The position numbers were made by a program, and so were the translations under genes. From Moorena bouillonii PNG (GTDB taxonomy: Bacteria > Cyanobacteriota > Cyanobacteriia > Cyanobacteriales > Coleofasciculaceae), in contig NZ_MKZS01000001.1 of NCBI RefSeq assembly GCF_001942495.1, positions 6,364,614 through 6,398,947 on the forward strand: a stretch of 34,334 nucleotides of DNA. The letters run 5' to 3'. Every line of letters starts with the position of its first letter. Positions within the stretch are counted from its first letter, which is position 1. The notes beneath the pieces were generated by a model. It was not told the DNA's origin. It searched no databases and worked only from the letters and a program-made list of their open reading frames with translations. Of this stretch, positions 1 to 7,198 are shown piece after piece.

Positions 1-56
1 CTCCCTGCTCCCTGCTCCCTGCTCCCTGCTCCCTGCTCCCTGCTCCCTGCTCCCTT
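1..56. repeat. STRR heptamer tract (ctccctg)n
   Basis: Seven full head-to-tail copies of the heptamer CTCCCTG and a partial eighth run from the window edge. It belongs to the short tandemly repeated repetitive class known from filamentous cyanobacteria. It lies just upstream of the degraded xisH/xisI region and may extend beyond the window. Confidence 0.9.
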
Positions 57-90
57 TTACCATCACTCTTATGTTTACATTTTTAAAAAA

Positions 91-147
91 ATGATCAATC
101 AAGAGGTTATTAAACAATGGAAAAACTATAACACTATAGAGAATTAG
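91..147 (+). pseudogene. Possible 3' remnant of xisH
   Basis: The frame beginning ATGATCAAT reads a short tail containing QEVIKQW and ends at a stop at 145-147, overlapping the start of xisI in another frame. XisH proteins are known to end in a similar hydrophobic-QE-hydrophobic-W pattern and normally sit directly upstream of xisI. Nothing upstream resembles XisH, since the sequence runs into the heptamer tract, so at most the last dozen or so codons survive. The assignment is an inference from a short match and from position. Confidence 0.3.
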
Positions 148-452
148 TCAAAAAAATAATCAATGAATACGGGCAATATAAGCCTAGATATGGAGATATT
201 GAAGTCCAAAAAATCTTTGATGTTCAAGGAGATCACTATCAACTGATGAACGTGGGGTGGCATGGAAATCGGCGTTTAAGAGGCTGTGTTCTCCAAATTG
301 ACCTTAAAAACGACAAAATTTGGATACAACATGATGGCACAGAAATTGGCGTTGCTAATGAATTAGTAGAATGGGGTGTTCCCCCTGAAGATATTGTCTT
401 AGCTTACCATGCTCCTTATAAACGTCAATATACTGGATTTGCTGTTGATTGA
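117..452 (+). pseudogene. xisI: xisI-like fdxN element excision controlling factor, nonsense at codon 5
   Basis: From ATG at 117 the frame reads M-E-K-L-stop-H-Y-R-E-L and then stays open for a complete XisI-like protein of about 111 codons, including the family-typical stretch KIWIQHDGTEIG. The only lesion is TAA at 129-131, one C-to-T change from CAA (Gln). An AGAGG ribosome-binding motif lies about 10 bases before this ATG, which supports it as the original start. The first later in-frame ATG is at 246 and would remove the conserved N-terminal third. XisI belongs to a pair with XisH, linked to fdxN element excision in heterocyst formers but widespread as a dispersed accessory pair elsewhere. 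Family call is good; loss of function is likely but not proven. Confidence 0.8.
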
Positions 453-457
453 TTAAA

Positions 458-566
458 TATAGCAATTCTATTTTCCATGAAGTGAAAAGGGATCCCCCTA
501 AATCCCCCTTAATAAGGGGGAATTTGAGGTTTAAAAGTGTACCTCATAAATGCAATTATCGCTATA
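458..566. mobile_element. MITE-like element, 109 bp
   Basis: The left end TATAGC (458-463) is followed by TGAAGTGA at 478-485. The right end GTACCTCA (539-546) is followed by GCTATA at 561-566. The two ends are imperfect inverted copies with the same internal spacing (outer hexamer and inner octamer offset by 22). A strong internal hairpin, AATCCCCCTT/AAGGGGGAATT, occupies 501-525. There is no coding capacity. Other copies or half copies are at 16881-16966, 18449-18476, 19762-19954 and 27535-27700. The outer TA on both ends would fit TA-target duplication as in IS630/mariner-type elements, but that is an inference. Confidence 0.65.
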
Positions 567-583
567 AATAGGAGATTTTAACA

Positions 584-886
584 ATGCATAGTTTAACAGT
601 AAAAGATTTAGAAAAACTACAAGCTGAACATCCTGATTATCAGATGGAACTAGTGGATGGAGAAATTCTTGTTATGAGTCCTTCAGGGTTAGAATCAGAT
701 GAAGTAGCTGCTGCTATTGTTACCCAGTTATCAAACTGGGTACGACCTCGTAGACTAGGCAGGGTAACTGCTTCTAGTGGTGGTTTTCGTTTACCAAACG
801 AAGATGGAGATGTCCGCGCTCCCGATGCTTCTTTTATCCTAGCCGAACGCTTACCTCGCACTACAGAAGGTTACGCGGAGTTAGCT
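584..886 (+). pseudogene. Uma2-family nuclease, 5' fragment (interrupted by IS)
   Basis: The start is ATG at 584, preceded by GGAG at 572-575. The N-terminal part carries the Uma2 signatures ELVDGEILVMSP and RAPDASFI; the latter contains a proposed active-site Asp of this PD-(D/E)XK-like family. Normal Uma2 sequence runs as far as GYAELA, after which the frame enters the inserted element and stops at 935-937. The missing half is found at 2451-2699. Uma2 proteins (DUF820) are extremely abundant in cyanobacteria and of uncertain role. This copy is broken unless the element excises. Confidence 0.85.
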
Positions 887-890
887 TCAT

Positions 891-944
891 CCGCGAGAAG
901 CCCCACATCTCAATGCTACGCCATGAGTGTGGGATGAATCGCGG
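891..944. repeat. Left-end hairpin of the IS element
   Basis: The outer arms CCGCGA and TCGCGG and inner arms CCCACA.CTCA and TGAG.GTGGG pair to form a bulged stem-loop. It begins within about 5 bases of the deduced left boundary. Its form, with a GAAGCCCC lead-in, resembles right-end hairpins of cyanobacterial tnpB elements, so it could alternatively be a leftover of an older insertion. Confidence 0.6.
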
Positions 945-960
945 ACAGGATATGCATGGA

Positions 961-987
961 TTGGCCTACGGCCTCCGCTACGCAAAC
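961..987. repeat. GC-rich dispersed palindromic module
   Basis: Contains GGCCTACGGCC followed by CGCTACGCAAAC. Its reverse complement follows the same pattern as the modules at 1758-1785, 24664-24690, 24815-24836, 27496-27517 and 30164-30190: a GTTCGCGYAGCGT core followed by a variable short palindrome. It lies in the noncoding leader of the first tnpB element. Confidence 0.6.
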
Positions 988-1187
988 AGGGAAACGAGCT
1001 ATCAAACTCCTAATCAACTCAGATGAGTTCATTCCTCTGTGATTGGCTTCTTGTTCCAGTTGTTTTTTTTTCAAAATCGGTAATAATAATTTTTAATTGT
1101 TTATTATTAAATTAGTATATATCCATTGCTATATGACCGGACGTTAAGTATAATATTACTAGGTCGATAAACAAGAGTAAATGTCAA

Positions 1188-2438
1188 ATGAGAATCGCGT
1201 ATCAGTACCGGTTAAAACCGACAAAATATCAGCAAACTAAGATAGATAACTGGCTATCGATGCTGTGTGCTCAATACAATTACTTGTTGGCTGACCGGTT
1301 TTCTTGGTACGAACAAAATCGCTGCTCAATCAATGCTTGTCCTCTTGTCTGCCATCTTCCCGAATTAAGGGACAATCCAGATTACTACTCCCAGAAAAAG
1401 ACTTTACCCAATCTCAAGAAGACTCATCCTTGGTATAAAGAGATTCACTCTCAGGTACTCCAAGATGTAGTTAAGAGAGTAAAACTAGCTTTTGACAGGT
1501 TTATTAAAGGAGATAGTAACGGCAGGCGAAGCGGAAGACCTAGGTTTAAAAAATGGCACCGCTACCGTACCTTTACTTACCCTCAAATGAAAGAAGGGTG
1601 CCTAGAAGGTAATCTAATTAACCTCCCCAAAATAGGTAAGGTCAAGGTTGTACTGCATCGCCCTATTCCTGATGGGTTTAAGATCAAGACCGCTTCGATC
1701 ACCAAAAAGTGTGATGGCTATTACTTGGTATTATCTCTAGAAGATAATACCGTCCCCGTTCGCGCAGCGTCGGCTTCGCCGAAGGTTAATCCCGATATTA
1801 ACCCTGATTCAATAGTTGGCATTGATGTTGGTCTTAAAGAGTTTTTGACAACTTCTGAAGGGGAAACAATAGAGATTCCCCAATACTACCGAAAGTCGCA
1901 AAAAAGGCTAAAAGTTATTCAAAAACGGGTATCCCGACGGAAAAAGGGAGGTAGTAACAGACTCAAAGCTATCAAGCAACTTGGGTTACAGCACAAAAAA
2001 GTAGCTGATAAAAGGAAAGATTTCCATTTTAAGACAGCTAATTATTTGTTATCAAAATACGATGTAGTCGCTCACGAAAAGCTAAATGTCAAAGGACTTG
2101 TCTTATCCAGATTGGCTAAATCTGTGTTGGACGCCGGGTGGTCAAGCTTTCTGACAATCCTGACAAACAAAGCCGAAAATGCTGGTTTGTTAGTGGTTCC
2201 AGTAAGCGCCCAAAATACTTCGCAGAATTGTTCCAGTTGTGGAAAGAAAGTTCTTAAAAAGCTGCATGTACGGTGGCACGATTGTCCCCATTGTGGTTGT
2301 AGTTTGGACAGAGACCACAATGCAGCAATAAATATAAAAAATAGAGCGGAAGGGCAGTCCGTTCTTAAAGCCCAGCGCCTCCTAAGGGATGCCCGGATTG
2401 GCTGGGAAGCCTACACTGAACCTGTAAGGTCAGTGTAG
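1188..2438 (+). CDS. tnpB: TnpB, RNA-guided nuclease of an IS200/IS605-type element
   Basis: 416 residues, full length for TnpB/OrfB. It starts with [12 protein letters not shown], a typical TnpB N-terminus. The RuvC-like active site is complete by eye: Asp213 in GIDVGLKEF, Glu297 in HEKLNVKGL, and the [10 protein letters not shown] motif at 374-383. A zinc ribbon of two CxxC pairs (CSSC and CPHC) lies between the last two. TnpB proteins are transposon-associated RNA-guided DNA endonucleases whose guide RNA comes from the right end of the element, overlapping or following the 3' end of the gene; here the right-end hairpin overlaps the last codons. A GC-rich repeat module is inserted in frame at codons 191-200 before the first RuvC motif. 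The protein appears intact, with no partner tnpA. Confidence 0.9.
   Translation: MRIAYQYRLKPTKYQQTKIDNWLSMLCAQYNYLLADRFSWYEQNRCSINACPLVCHLPELRDNPDYYSQKKTLPNLKKTHPWYKEIHSQVLQDVVKRVKLAFDRFIKGDSNGRRSGRPRFKKWHRYRTFTYPQMKEGCLEGNLINLPKIGKVKVVLHRPIPDGFKIKTASITKKCDGYYLVLSLEDNTVPVRAASASPKVNPDINPDSIVGIDVGLKEFLTTSEGETIEIPQYYRKSQKRLKVIQKRVSRRKKGGSNRLKAIKQLGLQHKKVADKRKDFHFKTANYLLSKYDVVAHEKLNVKGLVLSRLAKSVLDAGWSSFLTILTNKAENAGLLVVPVSAQNTSQNCSSCGKKVLKKLHVRWHDCPHCGCSLDRDHNAAINIKNRAEGQSVLKAQRLLRDARIGWEAYTEPVRSV
1758..1785. repeat. GC-rich module inserted in frame in tnpB
   Basis: Bases read GTTCGCGCAGCGT and then a short palindromic arm CGGCTTCGCCGAAGG. They encode an Ala/Ser-rich stretch (VRAASASPK) between the strand ending DNTV and the RuvC motif GIDVG, where other TnpB proteins have only a short variable linker. 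The reading frame is preserved. Confidence 0.65.
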
Positions 2439-2439
2439 G
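2410..2439. repeat. Right-end hairpin of the IS element
   Basis: Perfect inverted repeat CCTACACTGA / TCAGTGTAGG with a 10-base loop. It overlaps the tnpB stop codon (TAG at 2436-2438) and lies about 11 bases from the deduced right boundary. In TnpB systems the guide (omega) RNA comes from this part of the element, so this stem is a candidate omega RNA structure. Confidence 0.65.
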
Positions 2440-2450
2440 AGCTGTCACTT

Positions 2451-2699
2451 CCTGACTTGATGTTTGAAGTTAAATCTAGAACTGATAGTTTGACTAAATT
2501 ACGCCGGAAGATCCAGGAATTTCTGGAATTGGGAACTAAAATTGGGGTGTTAGTGGATCCGAGAACTCGCACTATGGAAGTTTATCGCCTTAATCGAGAT
2601 AAAGTTGTGCTGGGAGATGGGGATGTGCTGCAAGTACCGGAATTGCTTCCGGGTTGGGAATTGTCTGTGGTGGAAGTTTGGGCACCTGAGTTTGATTAG
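2451..2699 (+). pseudogene. Uma2-family nuclease, 3' fragment
   Basis: Resumes in frame with PDLMFEVKSRTD, the second catalytic region of Uma2 (Glu-x-Lys), then KIGVLVDPRTRTMEVYR, the usual C-terminal strand pair, and ends at TAG 2697-2699. Joined to the fragment at 584-886 it makes a protein of about 183 residues, normal for the family. The intervening element leaves it without its own proper start, so it is probably not expressed as a functional protein. Confidence 0.85.
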
Positions 2700-2889
2700 A
2701 AAGGGCGATTAAGTAAAAAAGTCAGACAATGTCAGTGTTTGGTTCAGAAGGCAATTCAGACGGTACTTGCTGCAACTATACAAGTTTAATCAATATTTTA
2801 GTTCTTACGATTACCGGTGACATCATCCTGTCATTGGTAGCTATAAACCCAGTAATATGATCGAAGCACTGCTTCCTGAACTCAATGGC

Positions 2890-3189
2890 TCAAGCAAAGT
2901 TGGGATAATGTATCCAGCAAACACGACCGGCCGTTTCGCCATGATTGCTTACGGTATGAGGTTCTTTAGCCGGAACCATAATTTCTTGACCAATTTCAAG
3001 ATTAGAAACCTTACCTTGGCAAGAAACTTTCATTTGTCCTTCTAAGAGAACAAAAAATTCATCAGTCTTATGACCTGGATCTGACCAAGAATCTCCTGGA
3101 GATAACTCCCATACTTCACAAATTAATCCTTGCTCTTGCAACTTATTTTTTAGTTGTTCTAGATCCATTTTTGACTTAGAGTAAGACAT
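2890..3189 (-). CDS. Small cupin-domain protein
   Basis: 99 residues forming a single conserved beta-barrel. Cupin motif 1 is PGHKTDEFFVLLEG, with His40 and Glu44 as likely metal ligands; the usual first His of the HxH pair is absent. Motif 2 is PAKEPHTVSN with His78. A start at Met8 is also possible. It is the last gene of the 13-gene minus-strand block, 68 bp after the CmcI-like gene. Single-domain cupins act as small isomerases, dioxygenases, cyclases or binding proteins, so position suggests a tailoring or stabilising role in the pathway, but the substrate cannot be read from sequence. Confidence 0.75.
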   Translation of the reverse strand: MSYSKSKMDLEQLKNKLQEQGLICEVWELSPGDSWSDPGHKTDEFFVLLEGQMKVSCQGKVSNLEIGQEIMVPAKEPHTVSNHGETAGRVCWIHYPNFA

Positions 3190-3257
3190 AACTTTATGTT
3201 AGTAAATTTGTCAAACTATTTGCTCAGAAAGCATTACAGCAATATAGTTTTATGTGT

Positions 3258-3986
3258 TCAAACTATTTTGAGTATAGAATTCCAATTTTTTGAAGCATTA
3301 TAACCGTACATATCCTGGTAGTAAGTATCGATTAAATACTCATCTTGATGCTTCATTAACCAGTTTCTTAAGTCATCCATTTTACGACATCCTCGCTGGA
3401 TTAATTCCTGGTCTTCCCAATCATCCCACACTTCCCACATAAACTTATTGGTGTCTTCAATAATCAGGTAATCTCCACTTTGTAGACCATTCTGGTGAAA
3501 ATGTTCGAGGATACCAACTAGGTTGTCATGAACATCCTCGATAACTAACCAGGGATGAGGCAGATTATCAAGCAATTCCACAGATAAAACAGCACTAACT
3601 TCTCGACAATCACCTTCTAAAAAATGAACTCTAGAGTCTGCTTTAGCTTGATCATCAAGCTGAAAAAGATCGCTATCGACACTGTAAACTTTACCTTCTA
3701 TCCCCAATAGTTCCAAGTGATCTGCTAACCAAATTGCACTTCCTCCCTTCAGGGCACCAAGTTCAATAATTGTCTTCGGTTGTAACTCGCGCAACAGCAT
3801 AGGATACGCTGCAATTTGCATCGGGTCTTTTTCCAGAAGCACCCCTTTCCAAGTCTGTAAATAGGCATTGTCTGTCAGAGGTCTCCAAGCCGACTTGGGA
3901 ATATCACATCTATCTTCTCGCTCGGAGATTTTAACGAACCTTTTATTATCAGATATTTCTTGTTCAGATAAGTTTGATTTGACCAT
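3258..3986 (-). CDS. CmcI-like protein (cephalosporin hydroxylase / O-methyltransferase family)
   Basis: 242 residues with a Rossmann SAM-binding motif ELGALKGGSA (75-84), a following acidic residue in VYSVDSD (100-106), and LIIEDTN near residue 174, all typical of the CmcI / rhamnosyl O-methyltransferase family. Despite the 'cephalosporin hydroxylase' label, members bind SAM and metal and act as O-methyltransferases in several antibiotic and glycolipid pathways. It is separated from the Rieske gene upstream by about 120 bp and from the cupin downstream by 68 bp. The role proposed here is methylation of a hydroxyl introduced by one of the oxygenases in the block, which is an inference. Confidence 0.75.
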   Translation of the reverse strand: MVKSNLSEQEISDNKRFVKISEREDRCDIPKSAWRPLTDNAYLQTWKGVLLEKDPMQIAAYPMLLRELQPKTIIELGALKGGSAIWLADHLELLGIEGKVYSVDSDLFQLDDQAKADSRVHFLEGDCREVSAVLSVELLDNLPHPWLVIEDVHDNLVGILEHFHQNGLQSGDYLIIEDTNKFMWEVWDDWEDQELIQRGCRKMDDLRNWLMKHQDEYLIDTYYQDMYGYNASKNWNSILKIV

Positions 3987-4106
3987 CAGGCTTTGACTAC
4001 TAATTCATTTAATTAATATCTGTGGTAATTTTTTTTATGCCACTTGATAGTTCTCTAGCTTATGATAAAAAAGTGCAGAACTACCCCTAGGATAATCGAA
4101 TAAAAC

Positions 4107-5120
4107 TCAACAAACCCCGAAAGTAATTCCTAAATCCTTGAGCCATCGACGGTAAGCTACAGATGCCCGATCGCACTTAACATGTACTTCTGGTAAAAAT
4201 TGCCTATCAATATTATTTGAAGGAACTAGAGGCAGACATGCTGGACGTTGCGATTCTAAGAGCAAAGCATCTTCACGAGCAATCTTGTCTTGGATAGCTT
4301 GCATCTCTGATTCTGGTATTTCTTGTCCATAGTTCATTATGAATGTTACCCAGACCAAACATTCTTCCTCCTCTATTGGGGTAACATTCATAACCCAGTG
4401 CATAGTTCTGCTGGTATTGTATATATGTTTAAGTGCGTGTATCTTCAGGTGAGGATAGATATTTATGAATGGATAGTTGGTTAAGGAACCATTACCAGTA
4501 GCAGTACAATCAGGATCTCGATGCCATTGGCTAAGGTTGCCTATGGTGAGTTTCTCTTGGTTAAATTCCACTTCATAATCTCCAACTGTAGGGTGACTTG
4601 GATCTCCTAAAGAGCTGGAGTGTGCAAAAGGAAGATGAGAGAGATCGAAGGAATTTTCGATGACACGAAATCCACTAGTCCGAAAGTGGTAAGGACCAAC
4701 CAGCAGTTTACGATACTCCAAATTGTCCCATTCTGGAAATGGCGGAATGTTTTGAGTAGGGTTCCCTAGGCTAACCCATACATAGCCGAAACATTCTTTA
4801 CACTTATAGGTCTTTACGCAAAAACTTGCTGGAGGTGCCTCCCCAGGAAGAGATGGGATAATTACGCACTTGCCAGATTGATCGTACTCCCATCCATGAT
4901 ACATACAAGTAAGGCGATCGCCAACTATCTTTCCCAGATTAAGATAAACACCCCGATGGATGCATCTATCCTGCCATGCGAGAACGGGAGATTCAGGAGA
5001 GTTGCCGCGCCATAAGATTAGTTCTTCTCCAAATAACTTTTGTTTCTTCTTACTACCTGGTTTTATGTCGTCTATTTTACCAACAATATACCAGTTGTCT
5101 AGCATAATTTCATTGGACAT
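4107..5120 (-). CDS. Rieske non-heme iron oxygenase, SxtT/SxtH-like
   Basis: About 337 residues from Met at 5120, preferred over the ATG at 5156 because it has a GAGG motif upstream and matches the family N-terminus (..DNWYIVGK). Rieske cluster ligands are Cys53-x-His55 and Cys72-x2-His75; the catalytic iron motif DLSHLPFAH gives His162 and His167. The C-terminal motif VAYRRWLKDLGITFGVC is, from memory, strikingly like the end of SxtT and SxtH, which hydroxylate the saxitoxin scaffold. Such enzymes take electrons from separate reductases, none of which is encoded here. No sxtA, sxtG or other core saxitoxin genes are present, so the substrate is presumably different. It lies 54 bp after the methyltransferase gene. 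Confidence 0.85.
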   Translation of the reverse strand: MSNEIMLDNWYIVGKIDDIKPGSKKKQKLFGEELILWRGNSPESPVLAWQDRCIHRGVYLNLGKIVGDRLTCMYHGWEYDQSGKCVIIPSLPGEAPPASFCVKTYKCKECFGYVWVSLGNPTQNIPPFPEWDNLEYRKLLVGPYHFRTSGFRVIENSFDLSHLPFAHSSSLGDPSHPTVGDYEVEFNQEKLTIGNLSQWHRDPDCTATGNGSLTNYPFINIYPHLKIHALKHIYNTSRTMHWVMNVTPIEEEECLVWVTFIMNYGQEIPESEMQAIQDKIAREDALLLESQRPACLPLVPSNNIDRQFLPEVHVKCDRASVAYRRWLKDLGITFGVC

Positions 5121-5174
5121 AAATCCTAAATCCTCAAGATATAGTCGGTATTTCAATTTTATAAATCATTAATA

Positions 5175-5801
5175 TCACTCCTTTTTAAAAGCCAGAAGAT
5201 ACATCAACTTGGCTTCGTCATATATAGGAAAATCCTCTTCACTGACTAATGTCCAGGGTAATTGCTCTAAGGCTGTCTGCATTTCACGGCGATAATCTTC
5301 CCGTATAGTCAACAAAAAAATTCCCTCCTCCTTTAACAGGCCGAATAGATTATTTAAAACCTCAACCCCAGCATGAGCATAAGCAAAAACTCCTGCTGCA
5401 ATAATAGCATCAAAACTTACTGAATTGCTAAAAATTTGGGAATCTTCTAAATTACACTGATGGAGAGCCTTGTAGACTTGTCTTTCTTTAGCGATCGCTA
5501 ACATTTTTTCTGACAAATCCGCAGCAGTAAGATTAGTATATCCCTGTTGGGCTAAGGCTTCACCCACTAACCCTGTCCCAGCACCAGCATCTAGGATTGT
5601 GGCATCTTTATTAGGAAGCAGTTGGCTTAATGTCCGTGCTATGTTAGCAGGCATAAAAGACCAATCTTCTTTTATATCTGCATCATAGGTATTTGCCCAA
5701 CTATCGTAATTAGTTTTTAATTCCTCAGTGCTTTGGCTATCACAAATTCCAGATAACCAAGGTCTTGTTTCTAAAAAATCCTTGGCTTGTTCTTCGATCA
5801 T
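5175..5801 (-). CDS. Class I SAM-dependent methyltransferase
   Basis: 208 residues. SAM motif I is ILDAGAGTGLVG (69-80), followed by the acidic end of the second strand in LTAADLSEKML; the YDSWANTYDAD lead-in is typical of small-molecule methyltransferases of the WBSCR27/UbiE type. Its start lies 6 bases after the stop of the upstream PLP decarboxylase, and its GGAG ribosome-binding motif lies across that gene's stop, so the two are probably translationally coupled. The substrate is unknown; an O- or N-methylation of the pathway intermediate is a reasonable inference. Confidence 0.8.
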   Translation of the reverse strand: MIEEQAKDFLETRPWLSGICDSQSTEELKTNYDSWANTYDADIKEDWSFMPANIARTLSQLLPNKDATILDAGAGTGLVGEALAQQGYTNLTAADLSEKMLAIAKERQVYKALHQCNLEDSQIFSNSVSFDAIIAAGVFAYAHAGVEVLNNLFGLLKEEGIFLLTIREDYRREMQTALEQLPWTLVSEEDFPIYDEAKLMYLLAFKKE

Positions 5802-5807
5802 CGTTAA

Positions 5808-7130
5808 TCACTCCCTCACTACTTCAACCAAAGTATCAGGAGATAAACGTTGCAGGTGCCAATTAGTAACTTCTTCTCCTGGTATCAAAATTGGACTCCC
5901 TGGGGGAACTTTCTTGATACAGCAACTACTTATTTTACCTAATGCTTGGCCAATAGGTAATTTTACTTTCCGGCTAAAGAAAGCATCTTTAGGTAAAGTC
6001 CTCATTTGAGGGCGACGGCAAAAGTAACTGTCAGGTAAACTCTCTTTTGGTGCTTTTTCGCTCAGAATCGGCACAATCGCTGCTAAGGTTTCTCTCATAA
6101 ATTGGAAATCCTGTGGATTGTGATGGAAAGAGAAAATTAATAACAATCCCTCCTCACCAGCAAATTCCCCATCAATCCCGCTTTCGTACAACAGCTCTGC
6201 TAACTCTTCCCCTGTAGTGCGATCGCTTTTTAAATAGATTTTCAGAGGATCGCTAACTTGGGCATCATAAGTTAACACCTTGCCGTAATTATCCAATTGA
6301 CTGCGCAGGCGATCGCATTCACCAATAGCTTGCCAATATAACCCTTGACCTGACTCAGAATACCCCTTGTTGATCGCATCTTCAATACTCAGCATTAACA
6401 GGTTACTGCGGGTAGTGGTTTCAAATAAAGGCAAAACCCCCATAACTTGTTCAACAGTAAACCGAGAGTCAGTTGGTAAATGCAATAAAGCAGTCTGTAC
6501 CAAACTCCCAGTATATTTGTGCATACTATGGGTTACGATATCAGCCTTAAATGCGATCGCTGATTGCCATTGTTCGTCCAGAAAGGGAAAATGACTACCG
6601 TGGGCTTCATCTACTGCTAAAGCCAGATCGCTATCGCGACAGTAATCAGCTATCAATGCCAGATCCACAGTTACACCTTCATAACTCGGATGAGTTAGTA
6701 ACAAAGCCGATACGCCACTGGTTTCTAATGCAGAAATCACCTCGGAGGTAGTGGGCATCAAAGACACAGAAGGAATAAAATAAGGCTCTAATCCTGCTAA
6801 GATGATACCATTAATTGTAGCAATATGACTGTTAAGAGCGATCGCCACTCGTTTGTACTGAGTACCCAATAAAGCACAAGCCGTTAAAACCCCTTGAGTC
6901 CCTCCCCCAGTTAGCCAAAACGTATGTTTAGTGCCATACATTTCAGAGAAATGTTTTTCTATGCTCTCAGTGCGAGGGCGAGTGAGAAATGGTGCATCAT
7001 ATTGATAGATTTCTTGACTGAGGCGTACGCTATTTTGAGCAACTCCTTGGTGGGCAGGAGTATAAAGACTCACCTGCACATCCTGATTATGAGATGCGAT
7101 TAGCTTATAAGTGGAAGAAGGTTGAGTCAT
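5808..7130 (-). CDS. Fold-type I PLP-dependent Orn/Lys/Arg decarboxylase-like enzyme, copy 1
   Basis: 440 residues, close to cyanobacterial members of the Orn/Lys/Arg decarboxylase major-domain family. The cofactor site is visible: Asp174 and His177 in AVDEAHGSH, and the Schiff-base Lys205 in HSMHKYTGS; the C-terminal domain has KVPPGSPILIPGE. Such enzymes remove CO2 from basic amino acids, though some homologues do other PLP chemistry. It is about 95 percent identical to copy 2 (12512-13831) over the first 423 residues, then the last 16 or so residues are unrelated. Its ATG lies 3 bases after the stop of a relic of the DUF3326 gene, showing the ancestral neighbour. Substrate choice between Arg, Lys and Orn cannot be decided here. 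Confidence 0.85.
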   Translation of the reverse strand: MTQPSSTYKLIASHNQDVQVSLYTPAHQGVAQNSVRLSQEIYQYDAPFLTRPRTESIEKHFSEMYGTKHTFWLTGGGTQGVLTACALLGTQYKRVAIALNSHIATINGIILAGLEPYFIPSVSLMPTTSEVISALETSGVSALLLTHPSYEGVTVDLALIADYCRDSDLALAVDEAHGSHFPFLDEQWQSAIAFKADIVTHSMHKYTGSLVQTALLHLPTDSRFTVEQVMGVLPLFETTTRSNLLMLSIEDAINKGYSESGQGLYWQAIGECDRLRSQLDNYGKVLTYDAQVSDPLKIYLKSDRTTGEELAELLYESGIDGEFAGEEGLLLIFSFHHNPQDFQFMRETLAAIVPILSEKAPKESLPDSYFCRRPQMRTLPKDAFFSRKVKLPIGQALGKISSCCIKKVPPGSPILIPGEEVTNWHLQRLSPDTLVEVVRE

Positions 7131-7133
7131 AAG

Positions 7134-7182
7134 CTACATAAAAATCGGCTGAAGTTGTGGTATTGGGCGAATTGTACTTTCA
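7134..7182 (-). pseudogene. 3'-end relic of the DUF3326-like gene
   Basis: On the minus strand this stretch reads ESTIRPIPQLQPIFM then TAG (7136-7134). The intact DUF3326-like gene ends ESTIRPIPQLQPIFL then TAA. Bases 7141-7182 match 15175-15216 with only two mismatches, and similarity ends abruptly beyond. The relic lies exactly between the D-2-hydroxyacid dehydrogenase gene and PLP copy 1, three bases before the PLP start codon. It is best read as a scar of a duplication or insertion that separated an ancestral DUF3326-PLP gene pair. Confidence 0.9.
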
Positions 7183-7198
7183 AAGGTTACAATGACTC

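Larger units (their letters stand above)
887..2450 (+). mobile_element. IS200/IS605-type element carrying only tnpB
   Basis: The boundaries are inferred from the split Uma2 gene: left flank ends ...GYAELA and right flank resumes with PDLMFEV, so excision would restore a normal Uma2 protein. The element has a long imperfect hairpin close to the left end (891-944) and a perfect 10-bp hairpin close to the right end (2410-2439), as expected for IS200/IS605 ends, and no obvious target duplication. No tnpA (Y1 transposase) is present, so movement would require TnpA in trans. Exact ends are uncertain by a few bases. Confidence 0.8.

Noticed and set aside
640-861. Antisense open frame over the Uma2 fragment, and similar antisense frames over lpxC, bamA, deoC and the PLP genes
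   Set aside because: They are shadows of conserved proteins on the other strand, with no family features or ribosome-binding sites.
2700-2889. Small gene or RNA between the Uma2 fragment and the cupin gene
   Set aside because: No open frame with a recognisable start and no stable hairpin with a T-tract could be supported.
4107-5156. Saxitoxin biosynthesis locus
   Set aside because: Only the Rieske oxygenase resembles sxt proteins; no sxtA polyketide synthase, amidinotransferase, carbamoyltransferase or cyclisation genes are present.
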